Assembly: GCA_963805705.1 (NCBI GenBank)
Contig: CAWDVH010000004.1
Span: 992,001 to 1,056,000, forward strand
DNA from: CAWDVH01 sp963805705
GTDB lineage: Bacteria > Actinomycetota > Actinomycetes > Streptosporangiales > Streptosporangiaceae
Length of the DNA stretch: 64,000 nt
Direction of reading: 5' to 3'
Shown here: positions 1 through 8,685 of the stretch, one piece after another
Layout: each line of letters begins with the position of its first letter
How positions within the stretch are numbered: position 1 is the first letter of the stretch
Made by a program: the position numbers and the translations under genes
Notes under the pieces: generated by a model
Told to the model about the DNA's origin: nothing
Seen by the model: the letters and a program-made list of their open reading frames with translations, nothing else
Databases searched by the model: none

Positions 1-1
1 C

Positions 2-1477
2 TCGAGTAGCTCGCCGAGCGCGGCCCCGCCGGTCAAGAGCAGCGCCCCTAAGCGGGGTGGCGACCTGAAGGTAGGCCTCTCCGGCGGCTCGGGCACCGAT
101 ACCCTCGACCCGCACAAGGGCCTGACCTATCTGGACACGGCTCGTGCCCAGTCGCTTTACCAGCCGCTGCTCCAGCTGAACGCCCAGGCGCAGACCGAGT
201 TCGTGCTGGCCGAGTCGATCACCCCGAATAAGACAACCGCCGAGTGGATCATCAAGCTCAGGCCGGGCATCACTTTCCATGACGGGAAGCCCCTGACCGC
301 TGATGACGTCATCTTCACGTTCAAGAGGATCATCAACGGCAAGTTCAGCGGGGCGAACTCCCTGGGGCCGATCAATCTCGCCGGGCTCAAGGCGCTGGAC
401 GCGCACACCGTGATGGTCCCGATGACCAGGCCCTACGGCAGCTTTGTCGACCAGCTCGCGTACTGGTACTACCTGTACATCGTGCCGGTCGGCTTCAACC
501 CGGCGAAGCCGAACGGGACCGGGGCGTTCACCTACCAGAGCTTCACCCCCGGCCAGCGCAGCGTGTTCACCCGCAATACGAACTACTGGCGCTCGGGCCT
601 GCCTTATGTCGACACCCTGACCATCATCGACTTCAGCGACAACACCGCCCTGCAGAACGCGCTGACCACCGGCGTCATCCAGGGCGCGGGCGCGCTGGAG
701 GGCCCGCAGCTGGCCGCGCTGGCCAAGGCCCAGGGCGTGAAGACCGTCGCCTCGCACACCGGCGCGATCACCCCGTTCACGATGCGCGTCGACCAGGCGC
801 CGTTCAACGACGTCAACGTGCGCCAGGCGATGCGGCTGCTGGTCGGCCGCCAGCAGCTCATCAACTCGGCCCTGGACGGCTTCGCGGTCGTCGGGAACGA
901 CGTCTTCTCGCCGTACGATCCCAACTTCGACCACTCACTGGTCAGGAACACCGACATCGCGCAGGCCAAGTCCCTGCTCAAGAAGGCCGGTCACGAGAAC
1001 CTGGCCGTGACGCTCACCACCTCCGCCGTCGCGACCGGCACCGTGGCGATGGCGACCGTGCTGGCCCAGCAGGCCAAGGCGGCCGGGGTCACAATCAAGA
1101 TCAACAACGTTGATCCCAGCGTCTTCTTCGGCCCCAACTACCTGCAGTGGACCTTCTCCCAGGACTTCTACAACTACTCGCCGTACCTGGCCCAGGTCGC
1201 CCAGTCGATGCTGAAGACGGCGCCCTTCAACGAGACGCACACCAACAACGCTCACTACAACAGCCTGTACGACCAGGCCAACGCGACCCTGAGCCCGTCG
1301 ACGCGCAAGCAGATCGAGCAGGAGATGATGATGTTCGACTTCACCCAGGGCGGCTACATCATCCCTGCGTACATCGACGCGCTCGATGCCTACAGCACGA
1401 AGATCACCGGATACTCGGCCGCGAAGGTCGGCCAGCCCCTGGCTGACTTCGACTTTGAGCATTTCTCATTCGTCTGA
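2..1477 (+). CDS. ABC transporter family-5 substrate-binding protein, 5' end outside window
   Basis: Extracellular solute-binding protein of the peptide/nickel (SBP_bac_5) class. It would capture a substrate outside the membrane for an ABC importer, but no permease or ATPase is in the window. The frame is open from base 2, so the signal peptide and lipobox lie upstream of the window; an ATG at 203 is internal. Typical family motifs are visible: LKVGLSGGSGTDTLDPH near the mature N-terminus, a WIIKLRPGITFHDGKPL segment, then PNGTGAFTYQSF. It ends in FEHFSFV-stop and is highly similar along its whole length to the next gene, so the two are tandem duplicates. The substrate is unknown. Confidence 0.9.
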   Translation, partial: SSSSPSAAPPVKSSAPKRGGDLKVGLSGGSGTDTLDPHKGLTYLDTARAQSLYQPLLQLNAQAQTEFVLAESITPNKTTAEWIIKLRPGITFHDGKPLTADDVIFTFKRIINGKFSGANSLGPINLAGLKALDAHTVMVPMTRPYGSFVDQLAYWYYLYIVPVGFNPAKPNGTGAFTYQSFTPGQRSVFTRNTNYWRSGLPYVDTLTIIDFSDNTALQNALTTGVIQGAGALEGPQLAALAKAQGVKTVASHTGAITPFTMRVDQAPFNDVNVRQAMRLLVGRQQLINSALDGFAVVGNDVFSPYDPNFDHSLVRNTDIAQAKSLLKKAGHENLAVTLTTSAVATGTVAMATVLAQQAKAAGVTIKINNVDPSVFFGPNYLQWTFSQDFYNYSPYLAQVAQSMLKTAPFNETHTNNAHYNSLYDQANATLSPSTRKQIEQEMMMFDFTQGGYIIPAYIDALDAYSTKITGYSAAKVGQPLADFDFEHFSFV

Positions 1478-1499
1478 GCAGCCTGGCCTGAGTAGTACC

Positions 1500-1543
1500 G
1501 CCGGCCCGCGGCGACGTCAGCACGGACGTCGCCGCGGGCCGGC
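1500..1543 (+). terminator. 19-bp perfect hairpin terminator between the two binding-protein genes
   Basis: Bases 1500-1518 are exactly complementary to 1525-1543 around a 6-nt loop, starting 22 bases after the upstream stop codon. There is no following T-run, which is common for actinobacterial terminators. The rest of the 1478-1778 gap shows no coding sequence and presumably carries the promoter of the second copy. Confidence 0.8.
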
Positions 1544-1778
1544 CGGTCAGGGGGGCCGACCGGGCTGGTGTCCCGTGCCCGACCATCTCGTTATCGCCAG
1601 CGCTTGACGTTTGCCGGGCAGGAGCAGACACCGTGTGAGAGTATGACCCAGTTGTGGGCAAGGCCGAGGCGCCAGGTCAGACGGCGCGCCGTCGGCACAG
1701 AGGCGGTATCTCGCGAGCTCGAGCTAGCGGAGATCCGGTATCGCGCCAGTGAAAGACAGTCCTGTGGAGGTACCCTCG

Positions 1779-3392
1779 GTGGGCCATCTGGATGATCGTG
1801 TGCCGCTCCTGTCCGGGGATGCTGTGGGCCGTCGCAAGTTCCTGTCCGGAGTAGCCGCCGTCGGCGCGGCCGCGGGTGCGGGAAGCCTGCTGGCCGCCTG
1901 CGGGACAAGCTCGAAGAGCACGGCACCACCCGTGGCGGCCCAGGCCGCCAGCCAGAAGCGCGGCGGCAGCCTGAAGGTGGGCCTGTCCGGCAGTTCGGGT
2001 AATGACACCCTCGACCCGCACCAGGGCCTGACGTACCTGGACACGGGCCGGGCGCAGTCGCTGTACCAGCCGCTGGTCCAGCTGAACACCAACGCGCAGA
2101 TCGAGTACGTGCTGGCCGAAGAGAACGGGATCCAGCCGCAAGGATCGAACAGTCAGTGGGTCATCAAGCTCAGGCCGGGCGTCACTTTCCACGACGGGAA
2201 AGAACTCACCGCTGACGACGTCATCTTCACCTTCCGGCGGATTAAGACCGGCGGGTTCGCTGGGAGCAACTCGCTCGGCCCGATGGACCTCGGCGGGCTG
2301 AAGGCGCTCGACAAGCACACCGTCCAGGTGCCGATGACCAAGCCCTACGGCAGCTTCGTCGAGCAGCTGGCCTACTGGTACTACCTGTACATCGTGCCGG
2401 ACGGATACAACCCGAAGGCGAAGCCGAACGGTACCGGGCCGTTCGTGTACCAGAGCTTCACGCCCGGCCAGCGCAGCGTATTTACCCGGAACCCGAACTA
2501 CTGGAAACCCGGCCTGCCCTACGTCGACACGCTGACCATCATCGACTTCCCCGACAATATCTCGCTGCAGGACGCCCTGATCACGGGCGTCATCGAGGCC
2601 GCGGGCGCGCTGGAGGGCCCGCAGCTCGCGGCGCTGGCCAGCACCGCGGGCGTCAAGACCGTCGCCTCGCACACCGGCTCGATCACCCCGTTCACGATGC
2701 GGGTCGACCAGCCGCCGTTCAACCACGTCAACGTCCGCCAGGCGATGCGGCTCCTGGTCGACCGCCAGCAGCTGATTGACTCGGCCCTGGACGGCTACGC
2801 GGTTGTCGGGAACGACGTTTTCTCGCCCTACGATCCCGACTACAACCACTCGCTGCGCCGGCAGGCTGACATCCCGCAGGCGATGTTCCTGCTCAAGCAG
2901 ATCGGCATGTCGGATCTCAAGGTCACGCTGACGACCTCGGCGGTCGCTACCGGAACGGTCGCGATGTCCACCGTGCTGAAGCAGCAGGCGAAGGCCGCGG
3001 GGGTCACCATCAATATCAGCAACGTGGGCCCCGACACCTTCTTCGGCCCCAACTACACCAAATGGACGTTCTCCCAGGACTTCTACAACTACTCGCCGTA
3101 CCTGGCCCAGGTCGCCCAGTCGATGCTGTCGGTGTCGCCGTTCAACGAGACGCATACCAATAATCCTCAGCTGAACAACTGGTACAAGCAGGCGAACGAG
3201 ACTCTCAGCACCGCCACGCGTAAGGAAATCGTGCGGGATATGCAGAATTTCGACTTCACCCAGGGCGGTTACATCATCCCGGCGTACATCGACGCGCTGG
3301 ACGCCTACAGCACCAAGATCACTGGATACTCGACCGCCAGGGTGGGCCAGCCGCTGACCGACCTCAGCTTCGAGCAGTACTCGTTCGTCTAG
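1779..3392 (+). CDS. ABC transporter family-5 substrate-binding lipoprotein (second tandem copy)
   Basis: Full-length paralogue of the partial gene at the window start. The N-terminus has a twin-arginine motif (GRRKFLSG), a hydrophobic stretch and a lipobox ending SLLAAC, so it is probably a Tat-exported lipoprotein. The start is placed at GTG 1779 because GGAGG at 1766-1770 sits 8 nt before it; a GTG at 1749 would add ten residues with no ribosome site. The body carries the family-5 hallmarks (VIKLRPGVTFHDGKEL, then NGTGPFVYQSF). The two copies differ at scattered positions rather than in blocks. No transporter partners are adjacent; they may be encoded elsewhere. Substrate unknown. Confidence 0.92.
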   Translation: MGHLDDRVPLLSGDAVGRRKFLSGVAAVGAAAGAGSLLAACGTSSKSTAPPVAAQAASQKRGGSLKVGLSGSSGNDTLDPHQGLTYLDTGRAQSLYQPLVQLNTNAQIEYVLAEENGIQPQGSNSQWVIKLRPGVTFHDGKELTADDVIFTFRRIKTGGFAGSNSLGPMDLGGLKALDKHTVQVPMTKPYGSFVEQLAYWYYLYIVPDGYNPKAKPNGTGPFVYQSFTPGQRSVFTRNPNYWKPGLPYVDTLTIIDFPDNISLQDALITGVIEAAGALEGPQLAALASTAGVKTVASHTGSITPFTMRVDQPPFNHVNVRQAMRLLVDRQQLIDSALDGYAVVGNDVFSPYDPDYNHSLRRQADIPQAMFLLKQIGMSDLKVTLTTSAVATGTVAMSTVLKQQAKAAGVTINISNVGPDTFFGPNYTKWTFSQDFYNYSPYLAQVAQSMLSVSPFNETHTNNPQLNNWYKQANETLSTATRKEIVRDMQNFDFTQGGYIIPAYIDALDAYSTKITGYSTARVGQPLTDLSFEQYSFV

Positions 3393-3449
3393 CCAGTATC
3401 CGCTCGTCTAGCCAGCAAGATTCACTTCATCTGAGCAGTGAGGCCGCAC

Positions 3450-4316
3450 ATGCCGATGCAGTACAGATTGCTCGCCTCGAGTCTCGGCTTTCCTGAGGGC
3501 CCGGCCATCATGGGCGATGGCCGGATCGTCCTGTGCGACGGCAACACCGGTGAGCTGCTGTCGTATGACGAACCGGATGTCTCCCGGTATGCCGTCACCG
3601 GCGGCTCGCCGTGGGGCACGGTGCTGGGCTCCGACGGAGCCGTCTACGTAACCCAGGGCGGCAACGTGCCCGGCAGCGGCGATACCAGCGCCGTATCCGG
3701 GATCCAGCGGGCCTGGCCTGACGGCACGGTCGAACTGCTGTTCTCGCAGGTCGCCGGGCATGCCCTGTATGGCCCGAACGACCTCGCCTTCGGGCCGGAC
3801 GGGCGGCTGTACTTCACCGAGTCAGGCAGTGAGCAGGACTTCCGGTTCGACGTGCGCGCGCCTGGCGCCCTGTACGTCGTCGACTCCTCCGGCCACGGCG
3901 AAATGCTGCTGGAGCGGCCCGGCGTCTACCCGAACGGGATCGCCTTCGACGCCCGGCAGCAGCTGTACTGGACGGAGTCCGCCGCGCACCGGGTCTGCCG
4001 TCTGCAGGACGGCCAGCCCGTGACGTTCTGCCAGCTTTCCGACAACCACGTGCCCGACGGGATGGCGTTCGCCGCCGACGGCCGGCTCTTCGTATGCACG
4101 ACTGTCTCGGGCGGCGTCACCGTCGTCTCGCCCGACGGCGAGGTGCTGGAGGAGATCCACCTGGGCGAGCACGCGACGAACTGCATCTTCGACGGTTCGG
4201 CGCTGTATGTGACCGCGACTCGCGAAGCGGACATCGAGGCGTCGCAGCGCACCGGCACGTTCTGGCGGGTCGAGACCGACGCCACCGGCCTGGACCTGCT
4301 GCCGGGCCAGCTGTAG
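3450..4316 (+). CDS. SMP-30/gluconolactonase/LRE family protein
   Basis: Six-bladed beta-propeller lactonase-type protein of about 288 residues. Recognisable blade motifs are GFPEGPAI near the start (metal-binding Glu), YGPNDLAFGPDGRLYFTE, YPNGIAFD and VPDGMAFAADGRLF, which carry the Asn and Asp residues expected to bind the divalent cation. Family members hydrolyse sugar lactones or related esters; the substrate is not predictable here. ATG 3450 is chosen because GTGAGG lies 6 nt upstream; a GTG at 3438 and an ATG at 3456 are alternatives. It follows the binding protein by 57 bases in the same direction, so it may be cotranscribed and act on the imported compound (inference). Confidence 0.85.
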   Translation: MPMQYRLLASSLGFPEGPAIMGDGRIVLCDGNTGELLSYDEPDVSRYAVTGGSPWGTVLGSDGAVYVTQGGNVPGSGDTSAVSGIQRAWPDGTVELLFSQVAGHALYGPNDLAFGPDGRLYFTESGSEQDFRFDVRAPGALYVVDSSGHGEMLLERPGVYPNGIAFDARQQLYWTESAAHRVCRLQDGQPVTFCQLSDNHVPDGMAFAADGRLFVCTTVSGGVTVVSPDGEVLEEIHLGEHATNCIFDGSALYVTATREADIEASQRTGTFWRVETDATGLDLLPGQL

Positions 4317-4330
4317 CACTCCGCTACAGC
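4310..4330. terminator. Short hairpin between convergent genes
   Basis: GCTGTAGC at 4310-4317 pairs with GCTACAGC at 4323-4330 around a 5-nt loop. It spans the stop codons of the two tail-to-tail genes, so it could end transcription from both sides. The stem is only 8 bp. Confidence 0.45.
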
Positions 4331-4698
4331 CCCAGGCCAGCCCACCGGCTGGCCGCCACGGCGGGCCTGGCGGTCAGGAAATCGAGTAGCTGCGCGGCCG
4401 TGGCCGGCACGATCTGATCGGGAACGGCCAGCCCCGCCGCGGCCAGGGTCGGCGCCAGCCCGGCGCATTCGCCGACGACGACGAAGTCGTAGCCGTGGCG
4501 ACTGAATTCCTCCAGCTGCTCGGCCACCTCGGCCAGAACCCGCTCGGCGATCTGCGCCGGGTAATCCGCCGCGGGCAGCTGCATCACTCCCCATCCGGCC
4601 CGAGCCGCCGCGGCGAGCCCGTCGATCCCGCCCGGTGGCGGGTTCACGTAGTCATCGGCGAGGATCGCGACCCGGAACGAGCGCTCGTCAGGCTTCAC
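4324..4698 (-). CDS. Small protein of unknown function, partner of the TudS-like gene
   Basis: A 124-residue protein I do not recognise. It looks soluble, with no signal peptide or membrane segment. Strings such as FRVAILADDYVNPPPGG and YDFVVVGECAG suggest an alternating alpha/beta Rossmann-like fold. GTG 4698 overlaps the end of the upstream gene by 11 bases, so the two are translationally coupled and probably work together. No active-site motif is clear. The function cannot be assigned from sequence. Confidence 0.7.
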   Translation of the reverse strand: MKPDERSFRVAILADDYVNPPPGGIDGLAAAARAGWGVMQLPAADYPAQIAERVLAEVAEQLEEFSRHGYDFVVVGECAGLAPTLAAAGLAVPDQIVPATAAQLLDFLTARPAVAASRWAGLGL

Positions 4699-5281
4699 TG
4701 GGGCTCTCCAGACTGGGGCTCTTCAGACCGGGGCTCTCCAGACCGGGGCTCTCCAGCGCGGACTCGATCCGGGCCTGCTGGTCGGCCTCGTCGTGGCCGG
4801 GCAGCGCATGCGTCTCGCCGCCCAGCCGGGGGGCGATTCCCCGGCGGCCCAGCTCCCGCCGCAGCTCCTCGACGAAGATCCCCTCGCCGTCGGTAAGCTC
4901 GGCGGTTCCCTCCGGCCACTCCGGCAGGCCGCCGCGGGCCGGGTCCGAGCTGGTGATCCGCACCCCCATCGAGGGGCTGCCCTCCACGCCGATCAGGGCG
5001 ATGTCCTCTCCCTGCTGGACGCGCACGCTGATCATGTCGGCGACGGTGACGGCCAGCCGGCGGCAGTGCTTGCGGTAGGCGGCCGTATCCAGCTGCTCGC
5101 GCACGGCCCAGAACCGGTTCAGGCCGGTGAACGCGAGCTCGGGGCACGGCATCTGCTCGATCCGCCAGCCCTTCGCGCGCAGTACGTCTACCACGGGGGA
5201 GTAGACCCCCGCGCAGTGCGCGCCGTCGCCCACCTTGGAGTTCTGGTTCAGCAGGCAGTGCGCCACAAATGCCACACCCAT
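4688..5281 (-). CDS. DUF523/TudS-related putative desulfidase
   Basis: The N-terminus MGVAFVAHCLLNQNSKV with Cys9, followed by GAHCAG and MPCPEL, matches the DUF523 group related to the thiouracil desulfidase TudS. In that enzyme, conserved cysteines hold an iron-sulfur cluster that removes sulfur from thiolated bases. Here the assignment rests on the cysteine pattern only. ATG 5281 begins the conserved region; the frame stays open upstream but without family similarity. The last about 25 residues are a 15-bp tandem repeat (roughly four copies, LESPG/LKSPS type, 4694-4757), likely dispensable. It is transcribed divergently from the SDR gene 34 bases away. Confidence 0.7.
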   Translation of the reverse strand: MGVAFVAHCLLNQNSKVGDGAHCAGVYSPVVDVLRAKGWRIEQMPCPELAFTGLNRFWAVREQLDTAAYRKHCRRLAVTVADMISVRVQQGEDIALIGVEGSPSMGVRITSSDPARGGLPEWPEGTAELTDGEGIFVEELRRELGRRGIAPRLGGETHALPGHDEADQQARIESALESPGLESPGLKSPSLESPSEA

Positions 5282-5302
5282 CTGCCGAGCATAGCCGCGG
5301 CC

Positions 5303-5308
5303 TATACT
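5303..5308 (+). promoter_or_regulatory. -10 box TATACT for a probably leaderless SDR transcript
   Basis: TATACT ends 7 nt before the GTG start at 5316, which places the expected transcription start at or next to the start codon. No ribosome-binding sequence precedes the GTG. This fits a leaderless mRNA. No good -35 is visible. Confidence 0.5.
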
Positions 5309-5315
5309 CGGGCGC

Positions 5316-6086
5316 GTGCCCCGCAGCGCCGTAGTGACCGGATCCTCGTCCGGGATCGGCCGCGCGATCGCCCTGCGGCTGGCCCGCGACGGGCTGCGGG
5401 TCCTGCTCGCCGACGTGCGCCGTGATCCGCTGACCGGCGGAGAGCCCACCGATGAGCTCATCGCGCGCGGCGGCGGCGACTGCGAGTTCGTCCCGGCCGA
5501 CGTCTCCCGGCGTGCGGACTGCGAGGAGCTGGTGGCCCGTGCCGTCGCGCGGACGGGAAGCCTTGATGTCCTGGTCAACAATGCCGTGCTCGCCGGGGCC
5601 CACTCCAGGCCGCTGCTGGACACCGGCGATGATGACTTCGACGCGATTATCTCGGTGAACCTGCGCGGGCCGTTTATGCTGTGCCGTGCGGCAGTCAGGC
5701 AGATGCTCACCCAGCCGCTGCGCGGCGACGCCCGCGGCCGGATCGTCAATATCACCTCCCAGCACGGCATGGTTGGAGCGCCGGGCCATTTTGCGTACGC
5801 CGTCAGCAAGGGCGGCCTCGTGCAGCTGACCCGTCAGATCGCGGTCGAGCACGGGCGCGACGGCATTATCTGCAATGCGGTGGCCCCCGGCAAGATAGTG
5901 ACCGGCGCCGTGGGGGATCTCAGCCAGGATCCCGACAGCGCGGCGTATGTCCGGTCGCGTACGCCGTTCGGGCGGCTCGGCGAGCCGCAGGATGTCGCCG
6001 CCGCGGTCGCCTTTCTCGCCTCCGACGCCGCTACCTACATCAGTGGCATCAACCTGATGGTCGACGGCGGGTGGATGGCGTACTGA
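5316..6086 (+). CDS. SDR family NAD(P)-dependent oxidoreductase
   Basis: Classical short-chain dehydrogenase of 256 residues. The cofactor motif TGSSSGIGRA is at residues 8-17, LVNNAV follows strand 4, and the catalytic Ser/Tyr/Lys set is visible (ITSQHG, then YAVSKGG). It ends with the usual SGINLMVDGGW tail. The likely role is oxidation or reduction of a hydroxy/keto group in the cytosol; the substrate is unknown. Starts at GTG 5316 with a -10 box immediately upstream. The next gene is an acyl-CoA dehydrogenase about 140 bases downstream, which suggests a catabolic context. Confidence 0.9.
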   Translation: MPRSAVVTGSSSGIGRAIALRLARDGLRVLLADVRRDPLTGGEPTDELIARGGGDCEFVPADVSRRADCEELVARAVARTGSLDVLVNNAVLAGAHSRPLLDTGDDDFDAIISVNLRGPFMLCRAAVRQMLTQPLRGDARGRIVNITSQHGMVGAPGHFAYAVSKGGLVQLTRQIAVEHGRDGIICNAVAPGKIVTGAVGDLSQDPDSAAYVRSRTPFGRLGEPQDVAAAVAFLASDAATYISGINLMVDGGWMAY

Positions 6087-6133
6087 GCCGCGCCCGCCGG
6101 GCGGCCAGGGCGCCGGGCATGGCGGCCAGTAGC

Positions 6134-6185
6134 ATCGATGTGCACGATCGATGTGCACGATCGATGTGCACGATCGATGTGCACG
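6134..6185. repeat. Four exact tandem copies of a 13-bp unit
   Basis: The unit ATCGATGTGCACG is repeated four times without change. It combines two palindromes, ATCGAT and GTGCAC, so both strands show the same sites. It lies in the gap between the SDR and the acyl-CoA dehydrogenase, 42 bases before the latter's start codon, and could be an operator array or a slippage product. Confidence 0.9.
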
Positions 6186-6227
6186 GGGGCATTGCCTGCG
6201 CGGCTAGCTATCTGCAAAGGGGCAGAG

Positions 6228-7400
6228 ATGACCAGCTTCAGGCTGAGTGACGACCACGAGCAGCTCCGCCTGACCGTTGCCGACTTCGCGCGCGCCGTGG
6301 TGGCGCCGGTGATCGGCGGTTTCTATGAGCGCGGTGAGTTCCCCTACGAGATCGTCGCGAAAATGGGCAAGCTTGGCCTCTTCGGGCTGCCGTTCCCCGA
6401 GGAGTACGGCGGCATGGGCGGCGACTTCTTCGCGCTCTGCCTGGCCCTGCACGAGCTGGCCAGGGTCGACTCGTCGGTGGCCATCACGCTGGAGGCGGGC
6501 GTGGCGCTCGGCGCGATGCCGATCTACCGCTTCGGCGACGCCGGGCAGCGCGCCCGGTGGCTGCCCGACCTCTGCCAGGGGACTGCGCTGGCGGCGTTCG
6601 GCCTGACCGAGCCGGGGGGCGGATCGGATATCCCCGGCGGCATGCGCACGACAGCGCGGCTTGAGGACGGCGAGTGGGTGATCGACGGGTCGAAGGCCTT
6701 TATCACCAACGCGGGCACGTCGGTCACCGCCCTGATCACGGCGCTGGCGATCACCGGCCGTTCGGGCTGCAGGCCGGAGATCTCGGCGATCGTCGTGCCG
6801 TCGGGGACTGACGGACTGCGCATCGGGCCGGAGTACTCCAAGGTCGGCTGGTGCGCATCGGACACCAGGGAGGTGGCGTTCGCCGGCTGCCGGGTGCCCG
6901 CGGCGAACCTGCTCGGCGAGCCGGGCCGGGGCTACGCCCAGTTCCTGGAGATCCTGGATGAGGGCCGGATCGCGATCGCCGCGCTGGCGGCGGGCCTGGC
7001 CGAGGGCTGCGTCGACGAGTGCGTGCGCTACGCCAGGGAGCGCTCGGCGTTCGGGCACGAGCTCGGTTACTACCAGGGCATCCAGTTCAAGATCGCTGAT
7101 ATGGACGTCAGGGCGCATGCCGCGCGGCTCGCCTGGCATGATGCGGCCGCCCGGCTGGTCGCGGGGGAGCCGGTCAAGAAGTACGCGGCGATCGCGAAGC
7201 TCACCGCGTCGAATGCCGCCATGGACAACGCCCGCGACGCGACGCAGATCTTCGGCGGCTACGGGTTCATGAACGAGTTCCCGGTCGCGCGGTTCTACCG
7301 GGACGCCAAGGTCCTGGAGATCGGCGAGGGCACGTCGGAGGTCCAGCGGATGATCATCGCCCGCGAGCTCGGGCTGGGTGGCCGCGTCGCCCGTGGCTAG
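6228..7400 (+). CDS. Acyl-CoA dehydrogenase
   Basis: Flavoprotein of 390 residues that oxidises an acyl-CoA at the alpha-beta bond. Family signatures are present: FGLTEPGGGSD (flavin and substrate contacts), AFITNAG, the C-terminal helix bundle, YGFMNEFPVARFYRDAK, and EGTSEVQRMIIAREL at the end. ATG 6228 is preceded by AAAGGGG at 6217-6222; an ATG at 6138 in the same frame lies inside the 13-bp repeats and has no family similarity. The stop overlaps the convergent lipoprotein gene by 4 bases. The acyl chain type is not predictable. Confidence 0.92.
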   Translation: MTSFRLSDDHEQLRLTVADFARAVVAPVIGGFYERGEFPYEIVAKMGKLGLFGLPFPEEYGGMGGDFFALCLALHELARVDSSVAITLEAGVALGAMPIYRFGDAGQRARWLPDLCQGTALAAFGLTEPGGGSDIPGGMRTTARLEDGEWVIDGSKAFITNAGTSVTALITALAITGRSGCRPEISAIVVPSGTDGLRIGPEYSKVGWCASDTREVAFAGCRVPAANLLGEPGRGYAQFLEILDEGRIAIAALAAGLAEGCVDECVRYARERSAFGHELGYYQGIQFKIADMDVRAHAARLAWHDAAARLVAGEPVKKYAAIAKLTASNAAMDNARDATQIFGGYGFMNEFPVARFYRDAKVLEIGEGTSEVQRMIIARELGLGGRVARG

Positions 7401-8446
7401 CCAGACACCATCTGCCGGACGTTGAGCGTATTACCGATCATCCCGGCGTCGAACATCAGCTGGGCCACCCGCTGGACCTGACCGACGCTCAGAGACGTCG
7501 GATAGGCCCCCAGGGTCACCAGGGCCGCGTCCTGCGCGGTCATGCCCGTCGCGCTGGGCAGCACGGCCTGCACGGGGGCCCGCATCCCGGAGTTGGCCTG
7601 CGCCTGAAGCAGCGCAGTCCGGAAGGACTGCACGGCCGAGGGGTTAGCGCTCGCGTACTTGGCCAGGCTGAAGTAGCCCGACAGCGGCAGGCCAGCCGCG
7701 GCCCCGCTGCTGGAGTCGAGCACCTCCTGCGCGCCGAGCTGGCTCTCGGCCTCGAAAACGTAGGGCTCGGGCACCAGGATCGCCTGGACCTTTCCGCTCT
7801 TCAGGTCGCCGACCATCTGAGCCAGCGGCGTCGGCTTCCAGGTCACGGAGGAGGGGCTGACCCCGTCGTCCTGCAGCACTGTCTCGGTCGCCAGCGTCTC
7901 GATGTTGTACGGGAGGTCAGAGTTATTGACCGAGCTGTTGACCGGGTAGGTGACGGCCGGTTCCGGCGTGGCCACGGTGGCGCCCGCGAGCTGCTGCGGC
8001 GTGGTGATCTTCGAGTTGGGCAGGGTGAGGACCTCCATCATGTTCGGCGCCGCGTCATACCCATCCGCGATCAGATGGAGCTTGAGGGCCCCCGTGTCCT
8101 GCCGGTAGAGGAAACCGGTGTAATCACCGGCTGCGATCTGGGCATCGCCGCTGCTCAGCGCCTGCGCCACCTCGGCGGTTGTCCCGTACGTCTTGACGAC
8201 GACGTTCAGCCCGTGCTGCTTGAACAGGCCGTCCGCGGCAGCGACGCTGAGAGGGGCGTCGGCGACGCTGAGCGGGCCCTTGCTGCCGTCGCCGACAACG
8301 GCCACCGTGACTGTCTGGCTCCCCGCCGCACCAGCCTCGGATGATGTGCCGGGTACCCGGCAGCCGGACACCAGAAGCGCGGCCGACACGGATACCAGGA
8401 TGATCCGCAGACCCGCGGTGCGGGCCGGGGCCGGGACAAGCCGCAT
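7397..8446 (-). CDS. ABC transporter substrate-binding lipoprotein, NMT1/SsuA-like
   Basis: Signal peptide with lipobox LLVSGC at residues 24-29, then a Ser/Gly linker and a periplasmic-binding fold of the taurine/nitrate/thiamine-precursor type. Motifs include LSVAAADGLFKQHGLNV and SGDAQIAAGDYTGF. It would bind a small organic ligand for an importer, but no permease or ATPase adjoins it. Start at 8446 has GAGGGAG just upstream on the minus strand. Its stop codon overlaps that of the convergent acyl-CoA dehydrogenase in the palindrome GGCTAGCC. Ligand unknown. Confidence 0.85.
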   Translation of the reverse strand: MRLVPAPARTAGLRIILVSVSAALLVSGCRVPGTSSEAGAAGSQTVTVAVVGDGSKGPLSVADAPLSVAAADGLFKQHGLNVVVKTYGTTAEVAQALSSGDAQIAAGDYTGFLYRQDTGALKLHLIADGYDAAPNMMEVLTLPNSKITTPQQLAGATVATPEPAVTYPVNSSVNNSDLPYNIETLATETVLQDDGVSPSSVTWKPTPLAQMVGDLKSGKVQAILVPEPYVFEAESQLGAQEVLDSSSGAAAGLPLSGYFSLAKYASANPSAVQSFRTALLQAQANSGMRAPVQAVLPSATGMTAQDAALVTLGAYPTSLSVGQVQRVAQLMFDAGMIGNTLNVRQMVSG

Positions 8447-8685
8447 GAGGCTCCCTCTTACGTGTTGATAGCGCGAAGATCGGACGTTCAGGGACGCAAA
8501 CGCGCGTGAGACGATACCTTAGTCTTGCTGAGTTGAGGGATCACTGTGGTGCAATACCGATTTTCCGTAGGGATACAGGTATTCATGTGCGTGAGCCCGT
8601 GAGGCGTTAGAGTTGGGCCGGCTGTTCGCGCCGCAGTGCCCGCAGAATCCTCCGCCGGGAAGGGGTTTGCCATGTCGGTTCCGCT

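Noticed and set aside
4695..6158. Minus-strand frame of about 490 codons across the TudS-like and SDR genes
   Set aside because: Low-complexity Arg/Pro/Ala translation. The SDR motifs on the plus strand and the TudS motifs in another minus frame explain the region.
6134..6185. CRISPR array
   Set aside because: The 13-bp units are contiguous, with no spacers, and no Cas genes are present.
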